DNA of 64,000 nucleotides from contig CAJHZI010000656.1 of assembly GCA_905160935.1 (NCBI GenBank), forward strand, positions 1,150,005-1,214,004, written 5' to 3'. Below, piece by piece: positions 1-12,642 of this stretch. The notes under the pieces are model-generated. The model saw nothing but the letters and a program-made list of their open reading frames with translations. It had not been told where the DNA came from and searched no databases. Source of the stretch: Enchytraeus crypticus. Taxonomy: Eukaryota > Annelida > Clitellata > Enchytraeida > Enchytraeidae. Within the stretch, counting starts at the first letter, position 1. Each line of letters opens with the position of its first letter. The translations under genes were made by a program, and so were the position numbers.

Positions 1-44
1 TATATATATGTATATATATATATATTATATATATATACATACAT
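1..44. repeat. (TA)n microsatellite at window edge
   Basis: Almost pure alternating TA with a few ATAC variants. It runs to the window edge, so its full length is unknown. Any open frames in it are low-complexity artefacts. Confidence 0.9.
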
Positions 45-330
45 CGATGATTGCCTGTCCTAACTCTGACCATACCTCTACCAGACGCTCTCTAAACTCA
101 GAGACGTCGCGTACTCGCTTCTGATACACACGGTCCTGAAGAATACCTCAAATTGTAATCAATTGGGTTTAGATGATGGCTAATAGGTGGCCTGAGTTCC
201 GGTGATATAAATTGTGCTCCTTGATTCAGATATTGAACTGTTGCACTTGCACGATGAGCCGGCGCGATGTCCTGCTGGAAAATGAAAGCTTTTCTGGATT
301 GCTATGGTAGGTAACCGCTTAAGCATAGTT
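28..330 (-). pseudogene. Mariner/Tc1-type transposase C-terminal remnant
   Basis: Read on the minus strand, about 300 bases encode the end of a Tc1/mariner DDE transposase, the nuclear enzyme that cuts and pastes its own element. Visible landmarks, in order, are FQQDIAPAHRAS (the second catalytic Asp with the typical QQD-x-APAH context), a PELRPP stretch where families usually have P-x-WPP, NPIDY (the third catalytic region, D type), and a tail resembling VYQKRV, EFRERLVEVW and LGQAIID. The pieces are in more than one frame, with a shift near position 140-150 after NPIDY. The N-terminal half and terminal inverted repeats are not seen, and an RTE-like fragment begins about 120 bases further on. 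It is a dead 3' fragment. The family match is from motif recognition only. Confidence 0.75.
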
Positions 331-447
331 TCCCGCTTTAGCTGGTTCTCCGCCTTCTGATTGTTTTTGATCAAGTACGGATGCAAGATTAAATACACCA
401 AGTGGCAGACATGTGACACTAAATTGGGTGCAGCTATATATGCACTA

Positions 448-560
448 TATATTTCCAATGAAATGAAGAGGAAGTCAGAAGACAGAGAAGAGTGGAGGCG
501 TTATATGGTAATGGACCTGCCAGTAGGCAGTGCACTAAGAGAGAGATATATGCACAAGTG
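448..560 (+). mobile_element. RTE-like LINE 3' end fragment
   Basis: This is the last part of the RTE-like LINE ORF plus its end. The reading [14 protein letters not shown] is followed by the terminal hairpin CTGCCAGTAGGCAG, TGCACTAAG and a short GAGAGA tail. The same end recurs at about ten other places in the window (see 12,643, 18,410, 34,255 and 51,957). The copy is 5'-truncated, as is usual for LINEs. Confidence 0.8.
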
Positions 561-583
561 TAGACGTGTCTACTTTTTTGGAC

Positions 584-714
<131 letters not shown>

Positions 715-779
715 CGACGTGTGTTGTTTTTGGCGTGTCCCTGACATCATCCCTGGATGAGGAAACGGACGTTATACCT

Positions 780-810
<31 letters not shown>

Positions 811-1057
811 TAGCCTACTATATATAATATTATATTATGAATATATACATACATATTTAATTATACATATAATAATAATATATAATCATAATAATAAAAA
901 TAAATTTCTTCTCAATTTGAATACATACATACTCTTTAATCACCAAATTTATGGCAATATGAAACACAGCACAAATCCTGTATTATAATATAATACAGTA
1001 TTATAATATAATATATTATATATATATATATTATACATTATATATATACATAATATG

Positions 1058-1113
<56 letters not shown>

Positions 1114-1165
1114 CAGTATATATAATTATAATTAAAAGTGTAATAATAATAATAGTAATAATAAT
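780..1165. repeat. AT-rich stretch with ATT, TA and ATA microsatellites
   Basis: This holds (TTA)n near 780, (TA)n near 795, a TATAATA-rich stretch around 985-1010, (TA)n at about 1,009-1,123 and (ATA)n near 1,141-1,165. No gene is seen. Confidence 0.85.
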
Positions 1166-1179
1166 AACCTTCTCAGCAT

Positions 1180-1400
1180 GTATTGCCAGCTTTCGCTGCA
1201 GAGGCCGCTGCTGCTAGACTGATGCGGAAATACGTCATAATCTACTGCAGCTACATATTCGTGCCCATCGCCTTTGAGACCTGGGCCCAATCGACTATTT
1301 CGTCTCAGAATTCATAGATGAATTGGGTAGGAGAATGAGCGCATTCACAGGAGATAAACGAGAAAAGTAATTTCCGTGGCAGTGTCTATCAATTGCACTA
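1180..1400 (+). pseudogene. Retroelement polyprotein C-terminal remnant
   Basis: Two overlapping frames read as one broken segment: first YIFVPIAFETWAQST, then, after a single frameshift near 1,308, EFIDELGRRMSAFTGDKREK. From family knowledge, a block of this kind (x-PIAVETLG ... LGRRI ... TGD-RE) closes the ORF of one group of invertebrate reverse-transcriptase elements; the 46.5-47.8 kb element appears to belong to the same group. I see no reverse transcriptase core here, only this tail. The assignment is from memory of the motif and is uncertain. Confidence 0.45.
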
Positions 1401-1493
1401 CACCGTGACTCGAGCTCTACAGTATAGTGATGTCTGTTTCACTGCGCTTTCGCTGATGCATCTTCTCAGGGATACTTATAATCTGGATTAAAG

Positions 1494-1958
1494 ATGATGA
1501 TAATAATAACAGCTGAGCTTGATGCAATAAATCTGAAGCTTAATACAAATAACTCGTACTGTATTAGAATTGGCAAAAAATTCTTTGTTGATGGTTCAAA
1601 CATACGTATATGTAGTGACAACAGTGTAATTGCTTGGGCTAGGGAAGCTAGATATCTTGGTATAGTAATTGAAAGCAGCAGACGATTTAAGGTATCCTTT
1701 ACACATGTTAAATGTAAGTTCTATGCAGCTTTCAATGCACTATATTCTAAGTTAGGCAGATTGCCTGATATAAATATTACTATCCATTTAATAGAATCAA
1801 TAGCGGTGTCTAGTCTGTTATATGCTGTTGAAGCGCTAAATTTAAGTAAATCGGAAATTAAGAGCTTAGAATTTACTTTCAATAAGGCTTTGTTTAAACT
1901 ATTTCAGATATCTAGTATGAATGATCTGATGTTTTGCATGAATAGGACCTATATTTAA
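1494..1958 (+). pseudogene. LINE reverse transcriptase C-terminal fragment
   Basis: A 154-codon open frame matches the region after the catalytic YADD box in Jockey/CR1-type LINE reverse transcriptases. It shows LNTNNSYCIRIGKK (the K-S/C substrate-binding region), WAREARYLGIVI (the x-YLG motif), then KFYAAFNALYSKLGR, LLYAVEAL and FNKALFKLFQ. The first residues (MMIIITAEL) come from an ATG/ATA microsatellite and are not part of the protein. The catalytic core, endonuclease and ORF1 are missing, so it is a 5'-truncated copy that has nevertheless stayed open for about 450 bases. An (ATA)n tract lies just downstream. Confidence 0.75.
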
Positions 1959-2036
1959 CATCCATGGAATAAAAGATAAAGATTGATATAATAATAATAA
2001 TAATAATAACAATAATAATACATAATGATAATAATC

Positions 2037-2240
2037 TCTTTCCGCCATAGGTCTAAATTATGACCCGCTTGCCTTGGATCTTGGACTTGCACTGTTTTGA
2101 TCTCGCTTTCTCTTGTGGTCTCTGTGTACTCAGTCTCCATCGTGTGGTGCTTTGGCACCTGTTTGTGTAGTGTCTGCAAGAGACGTCCCTGACATTGCCT
2201 TATGGCGAGGAACCGGACGTTAAATTCTTATTGATTGATT
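2037..2240 (+). mobile_element. L2/CR1-like LINE 3' end
   Basis: This is nearly identical to the 3' untranslated end of the LINE at 25.84-28.56 kb. It starts at CCGCCATAGGTCTAAATT, includes CTTGTGGTCTCTGTGTACTC and GGAACCGGACGTTAAATTC, and ends in a (TTGATTGA)-type tail. It is a severely 5'-truncated copy. Confidence 0.8.
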
Positions 2241-2836
2241 AATAATTGTCTGCTTTAGCAAATCTTTTAACCAGCTAGATGACCTCGAGCAGCCGGGCGG
2301 CACTCAAAGTCATCTATTCAGTACGTATTGCTCAAATTATTATTTTTTTTAGCAAAACTCGGGTTCTTTACTCCCAGGACAAAACAGTAAAATTAAGAAG
2401 ATATAATAATATCGTTATTGTTTATTATTTTATATTTATTAGTTTATTATTACAAATATTAATAATATTAACAATACTATTTAATAATAATAATTCCCCG
2501 TGTTGATCCCGGGTGCGGTTGGGACCACTGCGGAATAGGACAAATGCCAGAGGGGAGCAGTAGGCTAATTTGGAAAATGTAATTTAATTACGCAATTTAA
2601 ATTACAATTATAATTGCAATTTGTAATTCAATTATAATTTCAATTGTGCTGTGGTTTGTAATTTGTAATTCAATTAGGCCTCTACAATTAGAATTTGCTG
2701 TAATTTTGTAATTTGAACTTACTTTTTCAAATCACCTTTCTTGGTTTTCAATTTACTGACTCAAATCAAATAAGTACAGAAGGTTTCCACAAAAGTTTAT
2801 TAGCAGCCTGAAGTCTAAATGAGCTTACTTTTACCT
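2241..2836. other. AT-rich stretch, no gene seen
   Basis: At about 2,575-2,740 it holds a cryptic repeat of interleaved AATT words (TAATTTGTAATTCAATT and variants), and near 2,405-2,490 runs of TTATTA and AATAAT. No coding signal is seen. Confidence 0.6.
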
Positions 2837-2890
2837 AAAAGCTGGTAAAGCTAATGTTAACGTCAGTTCCTCACTCGAAAGCGATGTCAC
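2837..2890 (-). mobile_element. SINE-A tail fragment
   Basis: Only the 3' body of the tRNA-derived SINE-A family is present (AAAAGCTGGTAAAGCTAATG ... TCGAAAGCGATGTCA). The tRNA-like head is absent. Confidence 0.7.
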
Positions 2891-3411
2891 ATCTATAGTT
2901 TAACGCTTCTTAGTTGCAATTATCTTACCTACGGTTAATTAAATAAAAACAGCTTAGCTGAAAATTTATTTTTAGAATAAAATAGACCCGTAAATATATG
3001 GGATATGATCGTGGACGACAGGCATAACATAACATAACGGCATATTGGGTCAGGAAGCACAAATGCTTGTTTAAGACCCATTTCCTCCTTCCTCTCCATG
3101 GTTATTAGTAATCATTGCCTTTTGATAGCGCATCAATTGCAGCCGACGCAGATTTAAGAATAACCTTCCATCATCCTGGGATTTTTTCCTTCCTAAGCTT
3201 TAATATGCAATTCATGCCGTACTCTAGGCCTATATCTATTGCAGCTTAGATATTTGAATATGCTTGGCATATATTTCTCATTGAGAACTGGATCATCCAT
3301 CACCAAGTTTAATCTGACTGCTGCTATATTTGGTCGATCAGTTGGTCAACCACGGCGATGGTCGGGTTTGACGTCTTGAATAGAAGCCCTTTAAGCTTCT
3401 GACCTGGACAT

Positions 3412-4518
3412 CATTGGCGTAACCACCGGGGGGACACGTCCCCCCAGAATTTAGACTGGGGGGACATGCATGCAAATGTCCCCCCAGAATTTAGGCTTAA
3501 ATATATATACTTTATGTAAGAAATTGTGCGTATTTTCAATGTCGCTCAATAACTCCATGTGTAAGTATTACTAGAATTTATAGTACCGTGCTGTAGATCG
3601 AGTGGTAAACTGATACGCTTACATGATATTAATTATTGACAAAGCTGTAGTTGTACTATGTATGCTTGGCCATAGACTCCTATATACTGTCACATACTAT
3701 AGTAGTATATAGGAGACTACAGGGCTGAGCGACCGATGTAGTGAGTGTGACGAAATATGGGAGAGTGCCAACTTGCCGAGCTAAGCGGGATGAAACTTTA
3801 TCTGGAGTGTGCGGCTGCATAGGCGGCGATAGCCTATTGTATCTTGAGAGGTAAAATTATCAACCATCAGTAGATGCTCCGAAAAATACGCATAAATGTT
3901 TAGCTTATGGAGTTTGTTACAATATAAATTCATAGACAGTAAGCCAAGTACTGCATAATTGCATCGTGGATAAATTTCTGTTAAAGACCAAGAAGCCACG
4001 TCTCGTAAGAATTAATACATTACTAATTTCGATTTTGAATTCTGAAAATTGTAAATGCAATTTCATAGTATCATTCAGAGTTTTGTTAGAAAATCTCGAG
4101 GAATATGCGCACGGCGCTGCTTCTACAGTGCAGGGCAAGGCCACTGCCAGTGGATCGATTTTTGAAAGGTTAAAGCTGGTAAAGCTAATGTTAACGTCAG
4201 TTTCCTCACTCTAAAGCGATGTCAGTGAGGGGCTAGCACAGGATTTGAACCCCTCACACACTGATCCGCGGTCGAATACCTTGCCGACATCGCCACTGGC
4301 TCCAACCAATAGTTGTACTGTGTATGCTAGTGAAACTAATCCCCCACCCCTCAACCACTGCCCTTACATACATATGTACACATAGAAATTGCCATAAAAA
4401 CAATGAAAATATAGTTTACTTTTTTTATCGGCGGGCCTAAGGTGGGGCAGACTCTCGCCCCCCGTGGATACGCCAATGATTGTGTCCCCCCAGATTTTCG
4501 GCCGTGGTTACGCCTATA
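3412..4518. mobile_element. hAT-type DNA transposon, 1.1 kb, with 8-bp target duplication
   Basis: The element is bounded by a perfect direct repeat CTGGACAT at 3,404-3,411 and 4,519-4,526, the 8-bp target duplication expected of hAT transposons. Just inside are imperfect inverted ends, CATTGGCGTAACCAC on the left and the complement of TATAGGCGTAACCAC on the right, followed by GGGGGGACA / TGTCCCCCC. The right side has two such ends in tandem: GTGGATACGCCAATGAT at about 4,470-4,486 and the true end at 4,503-4,518. A degraded reading around 3,966-4,170 (VDKFLLKTKKPR, later VLLENLEEYAHGA) recalls the N-terminal part of hAT/zf-TTF transposases, but no intact transposase is present. A SINE-A copy is nested inside. 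Confidence 0.85.
4171..4304 (-). mobile_element. tRNA-derived SINE (family A), nested in the hAT element
   Basis: On the minus strand the head begins TGGAGCCAGTGGCGATGTC. It carries an A box (TGGCGATGTCG) and a B box (GGTTCAAATCC), both RNA polymerase III promoter elements. A non-tRNA body follows, ending AGCTTTACCAGCTTTAA. Its position inside the hAT element makes it the younger insertion. Confidence 0.8.
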
Positions 4519-4723
4519 CTGGACATTATACCCACTGAAACTATATTAAAATAGTTTATTATGAAAATAATTTTAAAAATGTTATTAAATGGCAAAACTT
4601 ATTTAAACTGAGGAAAATTACTAAATAAACGATTGGATGTGCTCAGCGTGCTACATGCACATGAGCAGCAGGAGCTGAGGATGGCAGAGCGGACACAACT
4701 CACCATAGTAGTTTTCTCCAGAA

Positions 4724-4950
4724 TTAAATGTCAGTTAATCCACTTTAGAACTGAGAAAGGCAGTAGGAAACTACCTCAAACGCCCCGTTATAGGCTGCAT
4801 TAAGGCGTGGATAAGACAGAGCCATTTGTGAAGAAATTAACTCCTTAATCGATAGTGTGCTCCCTATGGAGCGTGAAAAGCAGCATGTGAGTAGGAATAT
4901 TTACCCTGGAACTGCCGCTTGGCAGTACATTAGAGAGAGAGAGAGATAAT
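4724..4950 (+). mobile_element. SINE-like element (family C) with (GA)n tail
   Basis: This is a copy of a repeat seen at least eight times in the window. In order it shows TAATCCACTTT, GAGAAAGGCAGTAGGAAAC, TATAGGCTGCATTAAGGCG, ATGGAGCGTGAAAAGCAG, GAGTAGGAATATTTACC, the terminal hairpin CTGCCGCTTGGCAG, then TACATTAGAGAGAGAGAGAG. No tRNA-like boxes are obvious. The 3' end is the same as that of the RTE-like LINE in this window. Confidence 0.7.
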
Positions 4951-5079
4951 AGTATTAGCATTACTGATAATAATAAAGGTCTCAATTCCTTTTCCTCATG
5001 CAAGGCTGATGTCACTAAATAATAGATGCCATTTTTAGTAGATCTAACATGATTCGTGCCCAAAAATGTAATTGTAATT

Positions 5080-5542
5080 ATTCTAATATTGTTTATCTTA
5101 GTTAAGAAAAGTAAAGTAGGCTCAACAGCACTGAGGTCGATCAGGATTATGGGTCGACTGATCTACGTTAGAGTATGCTCAAAATGACAGATTGCCATCG
5201 TGACTGAGTTAGGCCATTTTATCCTGCAGTGCTGGATAATTTTGTGGGCAGCTGCTGCAGCGGCCCGGCCAGGTTTGATATTTCGGCGCGGCAATTTGCT
5301 TAAAGTTATCCTAGCGAAGCAGCGGGCCAGGCCAGGCTTACCTAGGCTGACGATTGCTGCATCTGTAGATCATCAGAACTGAAGAGCTTGAAGCCTACGA
5401 TACATTTTTGCAGCCTTAACTAGTAAGAAATGTCTAAAATTCGTTCTTCTGTATACCTTATTTATAAATTTGCTAAATTGGCTTAAGCCTTGTAAAAAAT
5501 TGACTCTCTTCGTAGAAACGCTGCAGTTTCTTTTACTGCCAT

Positions 5543-5543
<1 letters not shown>
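5080..5543. other. No gene seen
   Basis: This is unique-looking sequence with a locally GC-richer patch (about 5,235-5,345). A 60-codon frame exists there, but it matches nothing I recognise. No repeat family was identified. Confidence 0.4.
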
Positions 5544-5604
<61 letters not shown>

Positions 5605-5724
5605 TCTATATATATATATATACTCTATATATATACTCTATATATATATAATTACATATAATAAATATACATGTATATATATGCGAGTAGGAATATTTAC
5701 CTTGGAACTAGAATTATATGGACA

Positions 5725-5776
<52 letters not shown>

Positions 5777-5812
5777 GTATATATAAAAATATATATATAC
5801 ATGTATAACGTA

Positions 5813-5863
<51 letters not shown>

Positions 5864-5886
5864 GTATATATATATATATATATATA
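5544..5886. repeat. Two (TA)n microsatellites around a SINE-C scrap
   Basis: TA tracts run at 5,544-5,671 and 5,727-5,886. Between them, 5,672-5,712 reads TGCGAGTAGGAATATTTACC, a piece of the SINE-C family. The open YIYI frames on both strands are microsatellite artefacts. Confidence 0.9.
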
Positions 5887-5892
5887 ATTATT

Positions 5893-6107
5893 CCCAAGCT
5901 ATAGCCTACGTTAAGGTGTGGATAAGGATGGCCTTTTGTGAAAGGATTAACTCGCTAATCGATAGAGTACTCTTTATAGAGCGTGAAAAGCAATAGGACT
6001 ATGAGAGTAGGAATATATCTTGTAATGTACATTGGAGTTACATTGGAGTACATTGGACCTGCCACTTGGCTAAACAACAGAGCGAGAAAGAGAGAGAGAG
6101 AGAGAGA
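5893..6107 (+). mobile_element. SINE-like element (family C)
   Basis: It has the body landmarks CTATAGCCTACGTTAAGGTG, CTTTATAGAGCGTGAAAAGC and GAGAGTAGGAATATAT. A local duplication of ACATTGGAGT follows, then CTGCCACTTGGC and a (GA)n tail at 6,084-6,107. The hairpin's right arm is damaged. Confidence 0.7.
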
Positions 6108-6457
6108 TTGTTATTATTATTGTTGTCATTATTATTGTTACTAATATTAATACTACTTCAAAATACACCATTACTCATCTCTACCGGAAACCATGACTAT
6201 ACTAGGCACTAAATGTTAAGAATTCACTAGGAAATGATCTTAAATATACTTGTCTTGAGAAATATCGACGCTACTTTTTCAAAGGTTTTAGCCATATTAT
6301 CAACTCTTAGATTTTGCTTCAAGTTCGCTGCCTGGCCTCATACTAGTTACTCCCTTCGCAGTCGTCCACACATGTGTAAAAGTGTTCATTATCAGCGTAA
6401 TTAGCAACTAAAGTTTCATCACAAACTGGGCATTAAAACTAGAAGGCGCTGTCGTAG

Positions 6458-6919
6458 CTACGTCACTTTAAAATTACTTTCAGATTCCAATAAAGATTTT
6501 GTTTCTTTCTGTGTAACATTGTCCACACAGCCATCTGGTGATAAATCAGATGTTAAATTCGTATTGCTAAGTATTTTGTCATTTGTAGACAAGCAAATGA
6601 CGGTATCCTCTGATTTCAATGTATCATCATTGGCAGAAAGAAGTGCTATGATTTCAGATTCAGAAGCGGATTTTATAAGCGTTTCAGGCAATGGAAGCTT
6701 GGATCGATTACTGCAACTACCACTGAGATGGGTTAGAGGGGCTAGGAGATTTGATAAAGATCTGCTCTGAGACATTCTGTTGTAGGCTTCCACTTTGTGC
6801 TCGCCTGGAGTGGGTTGGAGAGAGTTGGTTTGCTCAGGTGTGTCACGTGGTTTGGTTGAGATTGACAGTCTCTCCAGAATCAGATCCATTTTACTGAAAT
6901 ATTCCATATGACCTGTTAC
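6458..6919 (-). CDS. TMCO4: TMCO4 exon 13 (last coding exon)
   Basis: The exon starts after the acceptor TTGAGCAG in phase 0 with [18 protein letters not shown]. The GHMEY histidine is a candidate catalytic residue. Past STKPRDTPE the tail is a low-complexity, Ser/Asn-rich and acidic sequence of about 125 residues ending SNFKVT-stop. Such tails vary in this family. No AATAAA is seen in the 300 bases downstream. Confidence 0.9.
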   Translation of the reverse strand, partial: VTGHMEYFSKMDLILERLSISTKPRDTPEQTNSLQPTPGEHKVEAYNRMSQSRSLSNLLAPLTHLSGSCSNRSKLPLPETLIKSASESEIIALLSANDDTLKSEDTVICLSTNDKILSNTNLTSDLSPDGCVDNVTQKETKSLLESESNFKVT

Positions 6920-9900
6920 CTGCTCAATGACAGTCAGTAGATGTTGCATGTAAAAATAGAAATAAATAATATCATAAGCATATAATTTAAAGTTAAAAGA
7001 TACATTATTTGCAGGCGATTGAGCTTCAAATAAGTCGATTCTTATTTCAAATAAAAAATACTGAATCGACTAAAGTAACTAACTAAACTAAACATCATCA
7101 TCTATACCATATCAAAACCGTGTTTACGATCTGTCAAGGTAGGAGTAGAGATAATATTAATTATTCCAATATACTCCACCAATGACCTTTGTACTTCCAT
7201 TAGCACAGGGCAAGTTTCTTGCCCTGTACGCCTATTGTTCCGTGCCTGGATCTGTGGCTGGAGTAAACACAAGTAATTGGACTTGGATTGTTGGCCGCAA
7301 GCGAGAAGCTTTTATATTTATTGTTGATAAACTTTAGTTTAAGATTGAAGATAAATCTGAGTAAACTATGTATTTATCGCTAGCTATTCGAAGTGACTAG
7401 TTTGTTTCAATGTACATTTGTTTTGACTCGGTATCGATCCCCAAGAGATAGTAAGATTATGTCTGATTGTATGGATTAAAGTTTCACATGTTGTAGGTTA
7501 AGAAAGGCCTAGGAAGTGTTAGAGTCATTTAGAGGGGAAAGCCCTATGGCTAGGTAACCCCTGAGTTGTGTTTTATTGTAGTTTATTAGAAACTGCCAGT
7601 GAAGATAACAGTATATCAGACGGTCATAGGGAACTGTGGGTTCTATGGACGTACGTTGCTGATAGTTACTTCGAGAAGGCCGGAGGTTGAGTTGGGTATT
7701 CTAAACTCAAGGAAGTTGTGATAGACTTGTGCCATTTCATTAAGAGAGGATTCTAGGGTTGGATGCCGTAGTCATTAGATATATTGTATCATAATAGATA
7801 TCGTCATGGATAAGGCGATTTGACGTATAACATAGTTATATATGCGTATACTTAATTCATTTTGACGTTTGATTTGACCAAATTAATAGATTTCCCATTA
7901 ATGTATTTTCTTATGGAAGAAATGAGGACGTTGAACTAGTTTGCCTTTATGTTCTTGTGAGATCGTATTTTGCGACGAGTGTTGCGATTTCTCTATAACT
8001 AAGTACTTCTCAACCTTTCGGTAGTCGGGTATTTAATTAGTAGCAGTTTTGGTTCTTTCAGTTTATTTTGTATATTATTAAGTTATTTTCAACTCTATTA
8101 TTAATATGTGATTATTAGTTTTCTCTATTTAATTTGTCATATAAGGACATTTTAGTTGCTTGTAATATATTATTTTCTTGCATTGCTTTTGAGTTAAACA
8201 AAACATCTTTGAAGTGAACTAAATACACTTCATTTATGATACAATACCTATGCGTCTGTTATAAATAAAACCGTAATTATAAATTATAAATGAGAAGTAG
8301 TTATCTACTATTACAGATCATCATTTTAAGTTTAGCATTTTAGAGTTAATGAACCTGGTCCAGGCTAGGGTTCGCCTTTAGAACCCTTCCCTGACACGAT
8401 CAAAAACAGTAGTGAATGTAAAAATCGTGTAAGAGACATTACATTGGATCTAATGAGATCTCGAGTTGGTAAACTATTGTGTTAATAAAAGACCAGTTTA
8501 AATTACCTAAGGCATGGAAGAAAACGAAAAAAGACCAAAAAAAGACCAAAAAGAAAAAGACCAGTTTAAAATACCTAAGGTATGAAAGAGGCATAGCCTT
8601 TTGTGAAAGGATTCCATTGACTTTCATCATTGACTTTCATCACTGACTTTCTGTTAAGAAAGCATTTCAGTATGGAGTGAGCCATACTGAAATGTATCTG
8701 AAATATATATCGACATTTCAACCCTGCGCCTTCTGATACGCAGTTGAACACCTAACGACCAAGCTACTGGCTCGCACTGCCACTGAGTTTTAGTACATCG
8801 GACACAAAGTTAGAGTAAAATTACTGATAATTATTTATAGCCACTATATGAGCAAATAAGTTAAGAATTCAAAGTTAAAAGTTGCATACGAAGTCAGACA
8901 AGTCAATATTCTGCATGAGCCTGTGTTCCCATTGGACTCCAGTCAGCCCGGCGATAGAGAATTGAACTGAAGCCGTGCGGTACATGAACTTCAGCAGCCA
9001 ATCAGAACTGTACCACACAATGAGATACACAGTTCATTAAAAATGATTTTAAAATGTCTGCGTCGAGTTCACATCAATGCAAAATAGATAAACCGTATAA
9101 TGAGTGCAGCGTAGTAGGCCATTAGAGAGGGGCCTGAGGAAAGCAATGAAAAATCATCTTGGATGCAACATTCTTCCCAAAGTAAAAGCTTCAGCAAGGT
9201 TTTGAAGAAGCATAGGCTATGTAAGAAATCAACATGTTGGATAATGTCGCGAAGGTATGGCGAAGACAAATGCATGTATCAATATGTGATGTGAGAGCAT
9301 ATAAAACAAATAAGTAAGAATACCTACCTTGGACATGCCATTTTTAAGAAAACCATAGGAGTGTAGATATAAAATATATCGGACAAAATCGGACAAAAAA
9401 GTAAGCTACAAGCAAAGCAGCAGAAAATAAAATTAACATAGAATTAACGAAAATCTCGATAGATTAAATTGTTACAGAAAGGTCACCGTTCTAGCAAAAA
9501 TCACAATTCCTATATATATTTTGATGCCAATGATTGGTAAGTACTACATCTATATTCTTCTATATTCTTCTTGTAGGAATGTGTGCTCAACAAATTTAAC
9601 CACTTTATCTGCTACCATTTTTAAAAGAACAGTTTTAATTACAACAAAAACATTTATCCAATACTATATTTGAAAGAAAAGTTTGAATTGTAACTACATA
9701 CATATCTTGCCCGAGTTGTGTTCGGGTCACTGAAGAGTTTAGACCAACCGTAAACAGCACATGTTGTAAAAGGCTACTGAGCAAGAACTAAGGAGGGCAA
9801 AGATAAACCATCTCAGAAGTTATATTTTTCCTACGTTATAGGCTACATTAAGGTGTAGTACAGTTTTAAGGCTCAGCCTTTTGAGAAGCTATCAATTTGT

Positions 9901-11575
9901 CAATCGATGCAACACTCTTTATGGATCGTGAAAGAATAAAATAGGAAAATAAGAATTTGTCTTTGACCTTCCAATTGACATAACGCTAGAGATAGAGATA
10001 CAAATAAATATAGTCTATCTATGTCCCATAGAGACACTAAGATATTCAGTCCAGTAATACGCCTTAAACGTACAACTTACAATATTATCTCTTTAATCTG
10101 GCGACTTGGTACAAACCAGCATTGCTCGCAATGTTTAATCTGGAGACGTCGTAGAGTCAGAATTGCTTGCGATATATAATCGCACATTAAGCGCTTAATT
10201 TCAGTTCGTTTTTTTTTAAAAACTTAGTCTTTAATATATTGGTTACAAAGTTTCCATTAAATCCTCTCTTTGCGTGATATAACACCTCGCACTGTAATTA
10301 CGACTCCTTCGAGTAGAGAAACAGGCGCTATATTCAATGGCGTTATGCTTGATCGGTCTGAACACTCATATATACAATGTTTAAAACAAGTGACGTAAAA
10401 TCGACTGAATAGTATATAACATTATAGTACATTACCGGCAATATCCGTTAACTATTCTACCAGACACAACTCTAGTGAACGAGGTCCACTCTTGGGCACT
10501 TCCCGGCACAGGGGCTCCCAATAAAACAGCCTCTTCTATTATTCCCTCGCAATCTGCGTATGAACAGTGCATACTTTATTATTATACTTTATAAATACTC
10601 TGAACATTAAAGATACCTTATAATCAATATTAAAACTGTTACGAGAGGGTGACTTACAGTAGTGGTGATAAATGAAAGTTCGGTCTCACTCCAAGCTTCC
10701 TGTAACTTCGCAGTTTAAACTGACGAAATTTGAAAAAGTTTGTAATTCATATACACTACAAGTTCATAATTGGTCTTTTTCGTCTTAAATTTTTAACCAT
10801 GGTCATTAATATATCTCAAACACAACATATTAACATCATAAATTCATTAAATATATTATCAAGGCTTAATCTACTATCATATCTAATATCTATATCTAAA
10901 CAACGTCTGATGGGTTCTTAAGTTCTAATATGTTCACTAGCAGTATTATTAAAGTTACCCAAAACACAACAAATATGTTCCAATATTCTAATAAATTTAC
11001 AAACAGAACAAGCAGTCGTAATCAAAAGATATGGCCAACATGAATCTATTTGAGAGTCTAAACAGTATTATTCGCTAACTTTTGCGGTTAGCCAACTCTT
11101 GCAGACACGCGAAAATGACTCGAGCTCCAAAACTAAAACCAATTAGGATAACCGGTCGCTGGCCCTGAAAATAACAGAGAAGAACTGCAAACATTTATGT
11201 ACAGTACAACGTTCAAATTGAAAAAAAGAATTTAATAATATTACATGACTCAAGTTATAAAACGTATTGTTACGAAATACCATAATAGGTCTACTGTGTA
11301 ACGTATTGTAGATAAGGCAATGCTAATTTTACTATTTAATCACTGCATCAAGCATGTGTTGGGTATTTAATAAATACACTCCAGTCTCCTCTTCTCTGTT
11401 TTTCGCTTTCCTTTTCATGTCCACATATGAATGGGTCTTTAAATCACCCAAGATACCAAATCTCGGCCAGCCTCTGCCTTTTTTCCTTCTATTTTATCTT
11501 CTGTGACCTCTTAATAGCCTTTCCCCCCTTAGAATGTGTCCTATCTAACTCTTCTTCCTAGTTCTTATACTTCCG

Positions 11576-11631
<56 letters not shown>

Positions 11632-11827
11632 ATATATAATTTATATATATATATATATATATAAATGTAAATTTATACTTTTTTATATATATGTAAAAGT
11701 AAACTTATACTTTTATATATATGTATATATATATATACATATATACAGTATATAGGTTCTTATACATACGATATTATATATATATATATAATTTATATAT
11801 ATATACATATATACAGTAGGTTCTTAA

Positions 11828-11883
<56 letters not shown>

Positions 11884-12566
11884 ATATATTCCAAAATAAA
11901 CTATATACTAAATACTAAATATACTGATATATACATATATAAATGTATGTATATATATATATAATTATATATAATTATCATCAATAATCGGTAACGGTAA
12001 CCTGCGGCTACTAACTTCAACGGTTATATTATAATAATAGTATCTTTATTTCGCCAATACATGGCATGGAACTCAATAGAAATTAAAACATCATATACCA
12101 AATATCAGTATAGCAGAAATTTCTCCAATGTCTGGGCAAATTCAAGTTATCTATTTAGTTACATTATATCATACTATAATGGCTGGTTTTAGTTACTTTT
12201 ATAATATCATAATATAATAGCTGCATTTAGCCACGTTATATCATAATATAATAGCTGCAAGTAGTTACATTATAATCGCTGCCCAAACCCATCTCATTCC
12301 GCCATAGGTCTAAATTTTGACCCGCTTGCCTTTTATCTTGGACTTGTACTGTTTTAATCTCGCTTTCTCTTGTGGTCTCTGTGTACTCAGCCGTCATCTT
12401 GTGGTGTTTTGGCGCCTGTTGGTGCAGAGTCTACAATGGACGTCCCTGACATTGTCTTATGGTGAGGAACCGGACTCTAAATTCTTATTTATTGATTGAT
12501 AGCTACATTTAGTTCCTTTATATCATAATATCAGCGTAATGTCTGCATTTAGTTACGTTATACTGT

Positions 12567-12642
<76 letters not shown>

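Noticed and set aside
6519-6770. Plus-strand frame opposite the last TMCO4 exon
   Set aside because: Shadow of the coding exon on the other strand.
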